From contig JAQSYO010000008.1 of assembly GCA_029256105.1 (NCBI GenBank), positions 1-64,000 on the forward strand: a stretch of DNA of 64,000 nucleotides, read 5' to 3'. The notes beneath the pieces are model-generated. The model ran no database searches. It saw only the letters and a list, made by a program, of their open reading frames with translations, and was not told where the DNA came from. Every line of letters begins with the position of its first letter. Positions within the stretch are counted from its first letter, which is position 1. This document shows, piece by piece, positions 40,725 through 49,299 of the stretch. The position numbers and the translations under genes were made by a program. The DNA comes from Herbinix sp. GTDB lineage: Bacteria > Bacillota > Clostridia > Lachnospirales > Lachnospiraceae.

Positions 40725-41966
40725 ATGAAAAAAAGGTTAGATATAATATTTTTTAGTATATGCTTTTTAACAGCGCTAATAGCAGAAACGTATTGTATTC
40801 AGGTACTTGAGGGAGATCTCTTCAGCGTGGTAGGGATTGGGGTTGTTGTATTAATTACGGGATATCTACTTATGGATTCAATCCGAAGTAAATGGGTAAA
40901 GAGCAACGAACAGCTTAAGTATTATCTAGGCCATGTTTATAGTGAAGAAACAGAAAAATGGAATGAACGCTATACAGAAATTTTAAATATGCAAAAGGCA
41001 ACCTATACAGCAACTAAAAAGAATACGGCAATGTTATCAGGGCAATTAGAGGAAGTTGTATTAAGATTAGAGACGTTAGAAACAAATAACGCAAAATCCT
41101 TACAGAAGCTGATAGAATTACAAATGAAATCACTAGAGGGTCAGAAAAATGGCCTCAACCTTGAGCTTAATTATAACAAAGAAAATACAAAGCAATTAAT
41201 AAAGGTACTTCGTGAAGAGAGCAACCGCTTCGACCTAAAAGAGGATCTTGCAAAGATTTTATTGAGTTTAGAGGAAAACAATATTATTCTTAAGGAACGT
41301 ATAAGTAGCTTCGTAACAACGAAGAATGAGTTTGATTCTGAGATTGGTACAAGAAGAGAGACGGGATTCGTACAAGATTTCTTTGACAGTGGTGAGGAGA
41401 ACTTAACAGAAGATATCTATAAAGAAGAGATTGATACAGTTGACCGTATTGCTGCGGAAGTAAAAGAAGAAAATGCTAATGAGGATTCCTGGACGGATTC
41501 GCCTTGGGCAGCTACAGCACAGATGCTTGATGAATCGGATATGCAAGTGGATACAGTGGGTGATACAGAGTCTGATGCAGAAACTGATACAGTAGGTGAT
41601 ACAGAGACTGATACAAAAGCTGATACAGGAACATATACAGGAACATATACAGGAACTGAAACAGAAATTGATGCAGAAGTTAATACAGGAATTGATAAAG
41701 AATCTGACACAGCAACTTTTATAGAAGCTGATACACAAACTGATACAGTAGAGACCGAGATAGTGGCAGATGTGACGGATACCTTGGAGACAGAAACTTG
41801 GATGACAGATGATTTATTAAATTCTTTATTAAGCGGATCAGATACGGTGATAGAAGAACAAAAAGCTGCAACTGTAGCACCAGCCGTTGTACCACTCTAT
41901 GATGATCCCAATAAAGCGTTAACGGCGGATGAAATTGCAGCACTTTTTGCATCGTTTGGACAATAA
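40725..41966 (+). CDS. Unknown membrane-anchored coiled-coil protein with a DEIAALFA tail
   Basis: A 413-residue protein of no recognised family. Two hydrophobic segments lie at residues 5-22 and 28-50, followed by a charged, coiled-coil-like stretch (about 55-200). Next comes an acidic linker of about 110 residues with T/D/E repeats (DTESDAETDTVGDTETDT-like) encoded by degenerate short repeats. The C-terminus has MTDDLLNSLLSG and ends ALTADEIAALFASFGQ. The last motif recalls the LSQ-EIDALL peptide by which FliM/FliY bind CheY-P, but no chemotaxis gene is nearby. The ribosome site is weak. The gene converges on the carboxypeptidase gene with 3 bp between stop codons. Confidence 0.75.
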   Translation: MKKRLDIIFFSICFLTALIAETYCIQVLEGDLFSVVGIGVVVLITGYLLMDSIRSKWVKSNEQLKYYLGHVYSEETEKWNERYTEILNMQKATYTATKKNTAMLSGQLEEVVLRLETLETNNAKSLQKLIELQMKSLEGQKNGLNLELNYNKENTKQLIKVLREESNRFDLKEDLAKILLSLEENNIILKERISSFVTTKNEFDSEIGTRRETGFVQDFFDSGEENLTEDIYKEEIDTVDRIAAEVKEENANEDSWTDSPWAATAQMLDESDMQVDTVGDTESDAETDTVGDTETDTKADTGTYTGTYTGTETEIDAEVNTGIDKESDTATFIEADTQTDTVETEIVADVTDTLETETWMTDDLLNSLLSGSDTVIEEQKAATVAPAVVPLYDDPNKALTADEIAALFASFGQ

Positions 41967-41969
41967 TTA

Positions 41970-43397
41970 TTACAAATCTAGAAAATCGTCATCCTTGTAA
42001 GACTTACGATGTGCTCTTTTCTTATAATAAGCATTTCTACGTTTTAATCTAGGACGTTCTATAAATATAAAATATAAAATAATAACGAGTACAAAGAATC
42101 CTACTATACCACCAATGATGATCGGACGTAAGCTCCCACTAGATTTTGCAGGGGATGAATCATTGGGGTCTACGCTAGGATTTTTAATTTCCGGGTCTTT
42201 ATGGATTAATTCCGGCTTTTCAACGCTGTTATAAAGAATATCAGCACCACCTACATATTTATCATGGTAGGTATAAGATATAGTCCCAATAACGTTGCCA
42301 TTTGACTGTTTTACCGATGAATCCTTCGAATCTGATGGGAAAAAGGTAACCTCTTTCTGGGCATCTTTAAAGGAAGCTGTATTTGGCAACACAAGATAAC
42401 CTTTTTCATCAGTAACAATGGGGGTCTCAGCTTTACTTAATAAGGAATTATATCGAGTAAATAATGGAGACTCATTTAATGCTTCTTCGGTTTCTAAATC
42501 AGCAATTGGATAGATGGAAAAATTGTCAAAAGCAAAGTCTAATAATTTCTGTGAGTCGGTATATTGATGTTCTGTCGTATCATCTTTCATAATAACGCAG
42601 ATAAGCTCTAGATCGCCTCTCTTTGCAACAGAAACTAAGGTGAATTTAGAGTTACTAGTGTATCCGGTCTTTCCACCGATACAATCGTCATAATGGTAAT
42701 CCTGTTTTAAGACAAATTTATGATGATTTCGTAAATATCTAGTTTCAGACTGAATATTCGTTGGTGGAATTTGATAGGTTCTTGTAGCAAATATTTTACG
42801 AAAAGTCTCATTTTTCATAGCTTCTCTCGTAATTAATGCCATATCGTATGCTGAAGTATAATGGTTATTATCGTGAAGGCCATGGGGATTCGTAAAGTTT
42901 GTATTCAAACATCCGAGACTTTTCGCACGATCATTCATCATCTTTGCAAAATCCGGTATTGTACCTCCAACATGTTCTGCAACGGCATAGGTAACTTCAT
43001 TCGCAGATTCTAATAAGATAGCATAGAGACACTGCTGCATAGTCAACTTCTCACCAACATCAATTCCGATACGACTACTATCTAGGTCAACATCAAAGAC
43101 AGCATTCTTAGAAAACGTAACGACATCGCCAAGTGAAGAATTTTCAATAGCGAGTAATGCGGACATGATTTTGGTTATACTAGCGGGGTATTGCTCCTTG
43201 TTTATATTTTTTTCATACAAAACAAGACCGGTTGAGGCTTCCATAACAATGGCGGACTCTGCAAAGACATTAGGACCGCTCGGCCAGACATCACCATTGG
43301 TTGTGGTGCTTTCTGTTGCACTAGCTTTGACAGCAGAGAATAAGGGTGATAATAATATAAGAATTATACTTAAAAAAGCAATAACTTGTCGCTTCAT
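41970..43397 (-). CDS. Serine-type D-Ala-D-Ala carboxypeptidase (PBP5/DacF-like)
   Basis: A 475-residue peptidase S11. A signal peptide (residues 1-26) precedes the domain with the active-site S73xxK76 (SITK), the SAN triad in ESANEVTYAVAEHVGG, and KTG in GGKTGYTSNSKFTLVS. A C-terminal region ends in a membrane segment (about 425-447) and a basic cytoplasmic tail, so it is anchored at both ends rather than by the usual amphipathic helix. It trims the terminal D-alanine of peptidoglycan stem peptides. AGGAGG precedes the ATG. It is monocistronic and convergent with the unknown gene at 40725. Confidence 0.93.
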   Translation of the reverse strand: MKRQVIAFLSIILILLSPLFSAVKASATESTTTNGDVWPSGPNVFAESAIVMEASTGLVLYEKNINKEQYPASITKIMSALLAIENSSLGDVVTFSKNAVFDVDLDSSRIGIDVGEKLTMQQCLYAILLESANEVTYAVAEHVGGTIPDFAKMMNDRAKSLGCLNTNFTNPHGLHDNNHYTSAYDMALITREAMKNETFRKIFATRTYQIPPTNIQSETRYLRNHHKFVLKQDYHYDDCIGGKTGYTSNSKFTLVSVAKRGDLELICVIMKDDTTEHQYTDSQKLLDFAFDNFSIYPIADLETEEALNESPLFTRYNSLLSKAETPIVTDEKGYLVLPNTASFKDAQKEVTFFPSDSKDSSVKQSNGNVIGTISYTYHDKYVGGADILYNSVEKPELIHKDPEIKNPSVDPNDSSPAKSSGSLRPIIIGGIVGFFVLVIILYFIFIERPRLKRRNAYYKKRAHRKSYKDDDFLDL

Positions 43398-44149
43398 AAC
43401 AACCTCCTAAGTAGACAAATAAAACAGGATACCAATACGTTTAAAAGTTGATTGGTATATTGAAAATACAACAAAAATGATTTGGCGAGCCAAATCAATA
43501 AATATATTATGAAACATAATTTTCATCGTCATTCTGGATATCTGGGACATTCTCGGGACAGTTGCGCAAGGTAGGGATACCCATATCCATCTGGGCAAAG
43601 ATAGTTGCCCAGATGAAAGGGCTGTACGCATCCCATATTCAAGGAAATAATTTGTAAAGTTCGATATAAGTTGCAAGCTCGATATAAGTTGCAAGTTCGA
43701 TATAAAATTGCAAGTTCGATATAAAGTTCGAAAGGTGGATTATTATCCTGCCACAACCAGTAAGTTTCCATTCACAACAATCATATCCTCGGTAGTTGAG
43801 ACGTCATATTCCTATATATGAGTACGGCTACAATAAGTTCTTTTAATCAATCAAATTCTGAATTAGTATTCCCGGGAAAGGTTATAATATTGTATTTGGA
43901 AAAAAAGCGTATGTGCATCAAAACTTCTTTTCTATTTCTCTAACACGGTTATGATGCCCGCTCTGCTCAATTTTATTTTCAAATATAGAAAAATTTTGGA
44001 AATATAATGATTGAAATGGTGATAAAAGTGCAAGCTGCAATCAAATCAAGGATAATTATTTTCAGGTTCTTTAATCTTTAACATTGTACTATAGGTCATT
44101 ACCTATTGTAAACATAAAAACCAGTAAACGCCATTATATTTGAAACACC
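43398..44149. other. Gene-free 750-bp spacer with a hairpin and short repeats
   Basis: No convincing gene. It contains an 11-bp perfect hairpin (CATCTGGGCAA at 43588-43598 with 43605-43615) and the 18-bp repeats listed separately. Small frames on the minus strand have no ribosome site and cross the repeats. Confidence 0.6.
43657..43730. repeat. 18-bp tandem repeat, four copies
   Basis: AAGTTCGATATAAGTTGC and three variants (18, 18, 19, 19 bp) follow head to tail. The repeat half TTCGA is itself palindromic. No function is evident. Confidence 0.85.
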
Positions 44150-44767
44150 TTATCTGACAAAATTCGTCCAAGCTCTTTCTACGGGTTCTGGTACTGGATA
44201 TGAATCCTTACTGTATTCCTTAATATTTAGCATCCAAGCCATATTATTGGCTAAATTCTTCAAGCCGCTGATACCTTCAGCATCTTCAAAGACCTCTCCA
44301 GGAGCAGCTCCGTGGACAGCGTTCCAATAGAACGAAGGAGCAACCATCATCTCAGAAATCAAGAAGTAGTTATTAAGTTGGTCGAAGGTTGTAACACCAC
44401 CAGAGCGACGAAGAACCGCTACCGCTGCACCGACCTTAAGTCTCATTCTACCTCGGCTTGGGTAGAAAAGGCGGTCAAGAAAGCATTTCATTGTGCCAGC
44501 GATGCTTGCATAGTATACGGGGCTTCCTAGTAATAAGCCATCTGCTTCATGTATTTTATCTACGATTCCTCGAAGCTTCTCATCGGAAAACACACAGTGG
44601 CCCTCGGTGCAACGGCCACAGGAGATGCAACCCTTAATTTCCATATTACCAACATGTATGATTTCAGTCTCGATGCTCTGCTTCTCCAATTCATCGCAAG
44701 CTGTTTTAAGCGCTAAGTAAGTATTTCCCTTTGGTTTCGGGCTTCCGTTAATCGCAATTACTTTCAT
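44150..44767 (-). CDS. NAD(P)H-dependent FMN reductase / iron-sulfur flavoprotein family
   Basis: A 205-residue flavodoxin-like protein. The FMN phosphate loop GSPKPKGNTY lies at residues 8-17. A cysteine cluster CISCGRCTEGHC (about 47-58) suggests a metal or [4Fe-4S] site as in archaeal and clostridial iron-sulfur flavoproteins. GSPVYYASIAGTMKCFLDR contacts the flavin ring. It probably handles electron transfer or quinone/oxygen stress in the cytoplasm; the partner is unknown. GGAG lies 8 nt before the ATG. It is a single gene diverging from trmB. Confidence 0.85.
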   Translation of the reverse strand: MKVIAINGSPKPKGNTYLALKTACDELEKQSIETEIIHVGNMEIKGCISCGRCTEGHCVFSDEKLRGIVDKIHEADGLLLGSPVYYASIAGTMKCFLDRLFYPSRGRMRLKVGAAVAVLRRSGGVTTFDQLNNYFLISEMMVAPSFYWNAVHGAAPGEVFEDAEGISGLKNLANNMAWMLNIKEYSKDSYPVPEPVERAWTNFVR

Positions 44768-45001
44768 TGTTAATCTCCTCTCAAATATGGGTTAAAATTT
44801 CTTTTAGTATACTACAGGATGGAGATATTTGAAATAGGAAACCAAAGATTATTCTGTTTACTTGATTAAGGTAAAGGAATTGACTAATGAGTGGATAGAA
44901 ATTATAATAGGAAGAGGTCGGAGACCACTTAATAAAGAGATAATTTATTTTAATATAGAAGCAAAATCAAAATATGAATCGCAGATACAAGGAGAAATAG
45001 G

Positions 45002-45640
45002 ATGAGACTTAGAAATATAACCGGATCCAGAGAAATGGTGGCAGAGAACGATTATGTTGTTCATGAGCCAGAGCAATATAAAGGAAAGTGGAATATGGTA
45101 TTCGATAACGACCGCGAGATTCATGTGGAAATCGGTATGGGAAAAGGTAAATTCCTCACGCAGCTGGCATTACAAAATCCGAATATCAATTATATTGGGA
45201 TTGAGAAATACTCCAGTGTTTTGTTACGAGCACTTGAAAAAAGAAAAGAAATCGAACTATCAAATCTGTACTTTATTCGATATGATGCAGAATATCTTAA
45301 CGATATCTTTGGGAAAGATGATATCACAAGAATCTATCTTAATTTTTCGGATCCCTGGCCAAAGGATCGCCATGCAAGAAGACGACTGACTTCAAGGGAA
45401 TTCTTAAAGCGCTATGACCAATGCCTGAAGAAGGATGGTGAAGTTATATTTAAGACGGATAATCGAGTCCTGTTTGACTTTTCACTTGAAGAATCAAAGC
45501 TTGCCGGGTGGGAATTGAAGGAGATAACTTTTGATTTACATCACAGTGAATATCTTGAAGGAAATGTGATGACAGAATATGAAGAAAAGTTTGTAGCAAA
45601 GGGAAATCCAATCTGTAAACTAATTGAATATAGAAAATAA
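45002..45640 (+). CDS. trmB: tRNA (guanine46-N7)-methyltransferase TrmB
   Basis: A 212-residue SAM-dependent methyltransferase. MRLRNITGSREMVAEN is a typical start. HVEIGMGKGKFLTQLA is the SAM motif (about 40-55), NYIGIEKYSSVLLRAL follows, and LNFSDPWPKDRHARRRLTS is the diagnostic catalytic block (about 115-133). It modifies G46 in the tRNA variable loop. AAGGAG lies before the ATG. Confidence 0.95.
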   Translation: MRLRNITGSREMVAENDYVVHEPEQYKGKWNMVFDNDREIHVEIGMGKGKFLTQLALQNPNINYIGIEKYSSVLLRALEKRKEIELSNLYFIRYDAEYLNDIFGKDDITRIYLNFSDPWPKDRHARRRLTSREFLKRYDQCLKKDGEVIFKTDNRVLFDFSLEESKLAGWELKEITFDLHHSEYLEGNVMTEYEEKFVAKGNPICKLIEYRK

Positions 45641-45691
45641 CCAGTTGAATTTCAGTAAGACAGGGTGCTAATTTATCCAAACCTTCATAAA

Positions 45692-45862
45692 ATGATAGAA
45701 ACTAGTGAAGCGGGTGAAAAGGTGAAAAAAAACTGGAAGTCAAAGGTGGCCAAAGCAACCGGCGGAAATCATAATTTGGATAAAAAGGTATTAAGACTGA
45801 AATCTTCCTGGGATGAAGTAGAGGGATTATTGAATAAAACGGTGAAAAAGAAGAAAAAATAA
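45692..45862 (+). CDS. Small basic hypothetical protein
   Basis: 56 residues, very lysine-rich, ending in VKKKKK; it contains KKNWKSKVAKATGGNHNLDKK. No family was recognised. The start is unclear: ATG 45692, GTG 45665 and GTG 45722 are in frame and none has a strong ribosome site. It lies 51 bp after trmB and may be co-transcribed. It could be non-coding. Confidence 0.35.
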   Translation: MIETSEAGEKVKKNWKSKVAKATGGNHNLDKKVLRLKSSWDEVEGLLNKTVKKKKK

Positions 45863-46018
45863 GCGAAACACTTGTAAATTTTACTAGGCTGTTGTAATAT
45901 CAAATTGTAATACACATAAAAAAAGTAATAATTGAGATACTAATTATTAACAGGATAAACTTTGGTAACAAGGAACCGGTGGTTTCTGTTACTCAAATAG
46001 AAGAATGGAGGAATAAAT

Positions 46019-46336
46019 ATGGCTTTTCAATTTACGGATGAAAACTTTCAAAAAGAAGCATTAGAATCGGACATCCCTGTATTAGTAGACTTTTACGCAG
46101 ATTGGTGCGGACCCTGTAAGATGGTTGCTCCGATTGTAGCAGAGCTTGCAGAGGAATATGCGGGTGTATTTAAAATAGGAAAATTAAATGTTGATCAGGA
46201 ATCTGATACAGCAGAAAAATATCGCGTTATGTCCATCCCCACATTACTTGTATTAAAAAACGGCGCTGTGGTTGATACGGTTGTTGGAGCTGTTCCAAAG
46301 AAAGTATTACTGGATAAGCTGGAAGCATTTAAATAA
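46019..46336 (+). CDS. trxA: Thioredoxin
   Basis: A 105-residue thioredoxin with the redox site WCGPC (about residues 28-32), DFYADWCGPCKMVAP and the cis-proline MSIPTLLVLKNG. It reduces protein disulfides in the cytoplasm. GGAGGAATAAAT precedes the ATG. It is followed by a strong palindromic terminator. No thioredoxin reductase is nearby. Confidence 0.96.
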   Translation: MAFQFTDENFQKEALESDIPVLVDFYADWCGPCKMVAPIVAELAEEYAGVFKIGKLNVDQESDTAEKYRVMSIPTLLVLKNGAVVDTVVGAVPKKVLLDKLEAFK

Positions 46337-46414
46337 AGGTAAGAAGTTATCATTAGATTACCATATAAAAAAGATTAAGCTTAATGTAAAGAATTGAATT
46401 ATTATAATAATTTT

Positions 46415-46505
46415 AAACACACATGTCATATCTAAGGTAAACCCCTTTGCTTGGACGAAAAATCCTACCAAAGGGGTTCATTCAGATATTACATGTGTTT
46501 TTTTT
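46415..46505 (+). terminator. Long palindromic terminator after trxA (core family copy 3)
   Basis: AAACACACATGT...AAACCCCTTTG pairs with CAAAGGGGTTC...ACATGTGTTT, followed by further T residues. The core GCTTGGACGAAAAATCCTACC (46449-46469) is related to the other three hairpins. Confidence 0.88.
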
Positions 46506-47064
46506 AATATCATAAATTATATGGGGGTTTATTATGTAATTCAATGACAATCTCTCGATTATGAGTATTTCGATTATTTCATAAAGAGTTGTATTAATCC
46601 AGTTTATATTGCATTTCTTTTAACCGAGAAGAAACAATGGCATCTGTTAAGAGCATCCTACTGTTCGAATTGAAGGCACTGTTAATATGCAGGGTATCGC
46701 AAGGAAGTCTAGATGGCAAAATGGGTTATTTGGGAAAAGGGACAGGGTCTAGACTGCTAAAAAAGTGTAAGGGAGCTACTCAGGTTATAAGGTACTGTAA
46801 AATTGGGTAAGTTCGATGATCATCAGAAATTGGAACGTTAATTTGTAGAACGGAGATCTGTCCTACGAATTGGATGCAAAGTAGTCGGATTATAAGGAAT
46901 GTGAAGAATATAAAAAATGTGAGCCAGATGGAATTAATGATTATGGAGTGGTTATATTAATGAGATAAGAAGTAGGAATAAGTACAATACGAGCATGTAT
47001 TTATCATATTTAAGAAGGTATTAAAGATTTTTTGTTTTTATTTTTTAAATAATTAAAAAAACAC
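46506..47064. other. Gene-free 560-bp spacer before tRNA-Lys
   Basis: No open frame, RNA or repeat was recognised. The composition at 46600-46900 is less AT-rich than the other spacers and could be the remains of a lost gene, but no homology was seen. Confidence 0.5.
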
Positions 47065-47093
47065 TTGCAATTTATATTTTTATCATATATAAT
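47065..47093 (+). promoter_or_regulatory. Promoter of tRNA-Lys
   Basis: TTGCAA (47065-47070) is followed after 17 bp by TATAAT (47088-47093), 25 bp before the tRNA. Confidence 0.8.
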
Positions 47094-47118
47094 AATTTTT
47101 GCGTTCCGAAATAAACAA

Positions 47119-47191
47119 GCGTTTCTAGCTCAGTTGGTAGAGCACCTGACTCTTAATCAGGGTGTCCAGGGTTCGAGCCCCTGGAGACGCA
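47119..47191 (+). tRNA. tRNA-Lys (anticodon CTT)
   Basis: A 73-nt cloverleaf. GCGTTTC pairs with GAGACGC in the acceptor stem, the D-arm is TAGCTCAGTTGGTAGAGCA, the anticodon loop CTCTTAA gives CTT (codon AAG), and the T-arm is CCAGGGTTCGAGCCCCTGG. CCA is not encoded. A decayed copy of its 3' half lies 3.1 kb downstream. Confidence 0.96.
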
Positions 47192-47197
47192 CTAGTA

Positions 47198-47244
47198 AAG
47201 TCTTAGTTTGGCAGTCTTAGTAACTGCTGGGTTAGGACTTTTTT
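47198..47244 (+). terminator. Terminator of tRNA-Lys
   Basis: AAGTCTTA and GGCAGT pair with ACTGC and TTAGGACTT, followed by a T6 tract. The same terminator, mutated, is present at the remnant near 50320. Confidence 0.8.
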
Positions 47245-47436
47245 GTTGCGTAAAAATATATGGGAATGGTTAGGACTTGGATGGGAAAGCCCGTGTTGGC
47301 ATGGGTTGTTGCATGGCTGGGTTGGTAGAAAAAATTCATATGATGATGTTTATTTGTAAACGCTTTCTCTATATATTCATAAATAGAGTAGAAAATAGTA
47401 TTTAGTAAAACTGAATGTGAAATTGCCAATAAGTAC

Positions 47437-47467
47437 TTGACACAAATTCATTAACGGAAGTTATATT
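47437..47467 (+). promoter_or_regulatory. Candidate promoter of the MFS transporter gene
   Basis: A perfect -35 TTGACA (47437-47442) is followed by TTATAT/TATATT at 47461-47467, a spacer of 18-19 bp. The rest of 47250-47529 holds nothing else recognisable. Confidence 0.55.
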
Positions 47468-47529
47468 ATTCAGTCACATATTGTGGTATGATAAGTTCAA
47501 GTAATACAGGAAAGGCGGAGATAAAAAGT

Positions 47530-47610
47530 ATGAATAATTCAAATTTATTATATAAAATTGCGGAGGGTAACACCGGCGAAACAGAACAGAAAGGAGATGA
47601 TGGAAACTAA
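47530..47610 (+). CDS. Possible 26-residue leader peptide before the MFS gene
   Basis: ATG 47530 has a good ribosome site (AAAGGCGGAG 9 nt upstream). The frame runs 26 codons, starting MNNSNLLYKIAEG and ending KGDDGN. It ends 20 bp before the transporter ATG. It is rich in N, G, E and D, with no known motif. It may be an attenuation leader or an accidental frame. Confidence 0.35.
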   Translation: MNNSNLLYKIAEGNTGETEQKGDDGN

Positions 47611-47630
47611 AATAATAAGGAGAATAGAAT

Positions 47631-48884
47631 ATGAAAAAGTCTCATCCATTATGGCGAACCCTTCGTTCGCTGAAAGGAAATCAAAAGGCTTGCGTTTATA
47701 CAGAACCTTTATGGGCAATTCCGAATAATCTCTTTTTGCCCTTTGTATCAATTTATATGGCTGCGGTTGGATTACAGGATGCTCAGATCGGAATGATTGC
47801 TAGTTTTGGACTGTCGATGCAGTTTCTATGGGGGCTGTTTTCAGGAGCAATTGTCGATAAATATGGCAGGCGCAGGACGATGTTAATCTTTGGCTTACTC
47901 AGCTGGACGATTCCCTGCTTGCTATGGGCGGTTTCTCAGGGTTACTGGTATTTCATGGCAGCTGTTTTCTTAAACAGTATGTGGCAAGTAACCGGAAATA
48001 GCTTCAGTTGCTTGATTGTCGAGGAGGGAGATACAGGTCAGCTTATTAATATCTGGACAATCCTTAATTTGATTGGTCTATTCGCAGGTTTTGTTTCGCC
48101 GATCATAGGACTTTTCATTGACCGGTTCACACTGGTACCGACAATACGTGTGTTGTATCTATTTGCTATGGTTATGATGACTATAAAATTTTTACTTCAT
48201 TATCGCATGTTGGAGGAGAGTAATATTGGCAGACAGCGAATAGAAGAGTGTAAAAGAAGTTCATTGTTTTCCTTGACCTTTGGTGGCTGGAACGTGTTTA
48301 CGGCTGCGATTCGCCAATCACGTATCATGCTGTATGTGGTGCTTATGACACTGATGACCTGCTTCAATATCATACAAGCTACCTTCTGGCCGTTATTTAT
48401 AACAACAGAGTATGGGGTTAGTAATTCGATGATCTCGATATTTCCTCTTGTGAAAGCCGTTACAACCATCCTGGTCTTTCTCGTAATTACCTCACGCCTC
48501 ACACTTCATTCGATACGGCGTCCATTAGTGGTGGGACTATGCGCACAGCTTCTTGGAATAGTGATGTTACTTGTTTTCCTACCATTAGGGAAATTTGCAA
48601 TCGCGGCGGTATTTTTCTCAGCAGTATGTGATGCCTTCGCTTTGGCAGTTCTTGGTCCCTTATGTGAATCACTGATCTTAGTCAGTATTCCAGCCAAGGA
48701 GCGTGCCCGTACGAATAGTTTGATCACCTCGATGGTATTAATGATCAGTATACCTGCCGGATGGATTGCCGGGCAGCTTTCACAACATAACAGGGTATTT
48801 CCCCTGGTATTAAACTTATTTCTGTTGATCATGGAAATCCTTGTGGCACTATTTATCACAAGAGTATCAAATAAGGATAGATAA
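47631..48884 (+). CDS. Major facilitator superfamily transporter
   Basis: A 417-residue membrane protein with about 12 hydrophobic segments. The MFS loop 2-3 motif appears as GAIVDKYGRRRTML (about residues 73-86), and a cytoplasmic central loop lies at about 195-225. The second half repeats the pattern less clearly. The substrate cannot be inferred; drug efflux or a small metabolite are both possible. AAGGAG lies before the ATG. It sits between tRNA-Lys and its remnant, so it may have been gained with that segment. Confidence 0.85.
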   Translation: MKKSHPLWRTLRSLKGNQKACVYTEPLWAIPNNLFLPFVSIYMAAVGLQDAQIGMIASFGLSMQFLWGLFSGAIVDKYGRRRTMLIFGLLSWTIPCLLWAVSQGYWYFMAAVFLNSMWQVTGNSFSCLIVEEGDTGQLINIWTILNLIGLFAGFVSPIIGLFIDRFTLVPTIRVLYLFAMVMMTIKFLLHYRMLEESNIGRQRIEECKRSSLFSLTFGGWNVFTAAIRQSRIMLYVVLMTLMTCFNIIQATFWPLFITTEYGVSNSMISIFPLVKAVTTILVFLVITSRLTLHSIRRPLVVGLCAQLLGIVMLLVFLPLGKFAIAAVFFSAVCDAFALAVLGPLCESLILVSIPAKERARTNSLITSMVLMISIPAGWIAGQLSQHNRVFPLVLNLFLLIMEILVALFITRVSNKDR

Positions 48885-48895
48885 ATCACTTAAGA

Positions 48896-48998
48896 AACCT
48901 TTACTCTGCCAAGATGAACCGCCTCCCAGCAACCGGCTGGAATGATTCTTATGCCTGTTACTAGGGAGGTGTTTCGCTACGCAGGGTAAGGAGTTTTT
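48896..48998 (+). terminator. Branched, structured terminator after the MFS gene
   Basis: An outer stem CCTTTACTCTGC (48898-48909) pairs with GCAGGGTAAGG (48980-48990) with wobbles, followed by GAG and T6. Inner elements CCTCCCAG/CTAGGGAGG and CCAGC/GCTGG can form alternative stems. It is more complex than a simple terminator, but no known riboswitch was recognised. Confidence 0.55.
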
Positions 48999-49299
48999 TA
49001 TATTCAAGGATAGGGATGTTGCTGATTTTGGAGATAATTATATGGCAAAATATAGTGAACCCTTAGTTTTACTGTCAAAGAAGTTGGAATGATGGAAAGC
49101 GAAATTGGCTAAGTCCTGTCCAGCATCGACAGAATGTTGCATAAAGTATGCCAGCATATTATTACCGCTGGCATATAAGAATAAAAGATTCAATTTTTGG
49201 AGTATTTCACCACAAGGAGGGCATATCATTTATAAATCACTCGGTGTTATTATAAAAAGGTTGTTTTAGAATAGTCTAAGAGTATGTTTAACTGCAAAT
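48999..49299. other. Gene-free 300-bp spacer
   Basis: A short GCCAGC/GCTGGC hairpin lies at about 49150-49172. A broken frame on the plus strand (from 49042) has an early stop and no recognised relative. No gene is supported. Confidence 0.45.

Noticed and set aside
41403-41738. Cysteine-rich minus-strand frame (CISLCITYCISF-type)
   Set aside because: The antisense shadow of the T/D/E repeat region in the gene at 40725-41966.
43407-43771. Two overlapping minus-strand frames of 80-95 codons
   Set aside because: No ribosome site, no family resemblance, and they run through the 18-bp repeats and a hairpin.
48896-48998. T-box or other known riboswitch
   Set aside because: The T-box antiterminator motif is absent and no gene follows downstream on the same strand.
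49038-49229. 63-codon minus-strand frame or a decayed plus-strand gene after the MFS transporter
   Set aside because: No ribosome site or homology recognised; the plus-strand reading is interrupted by a stop.
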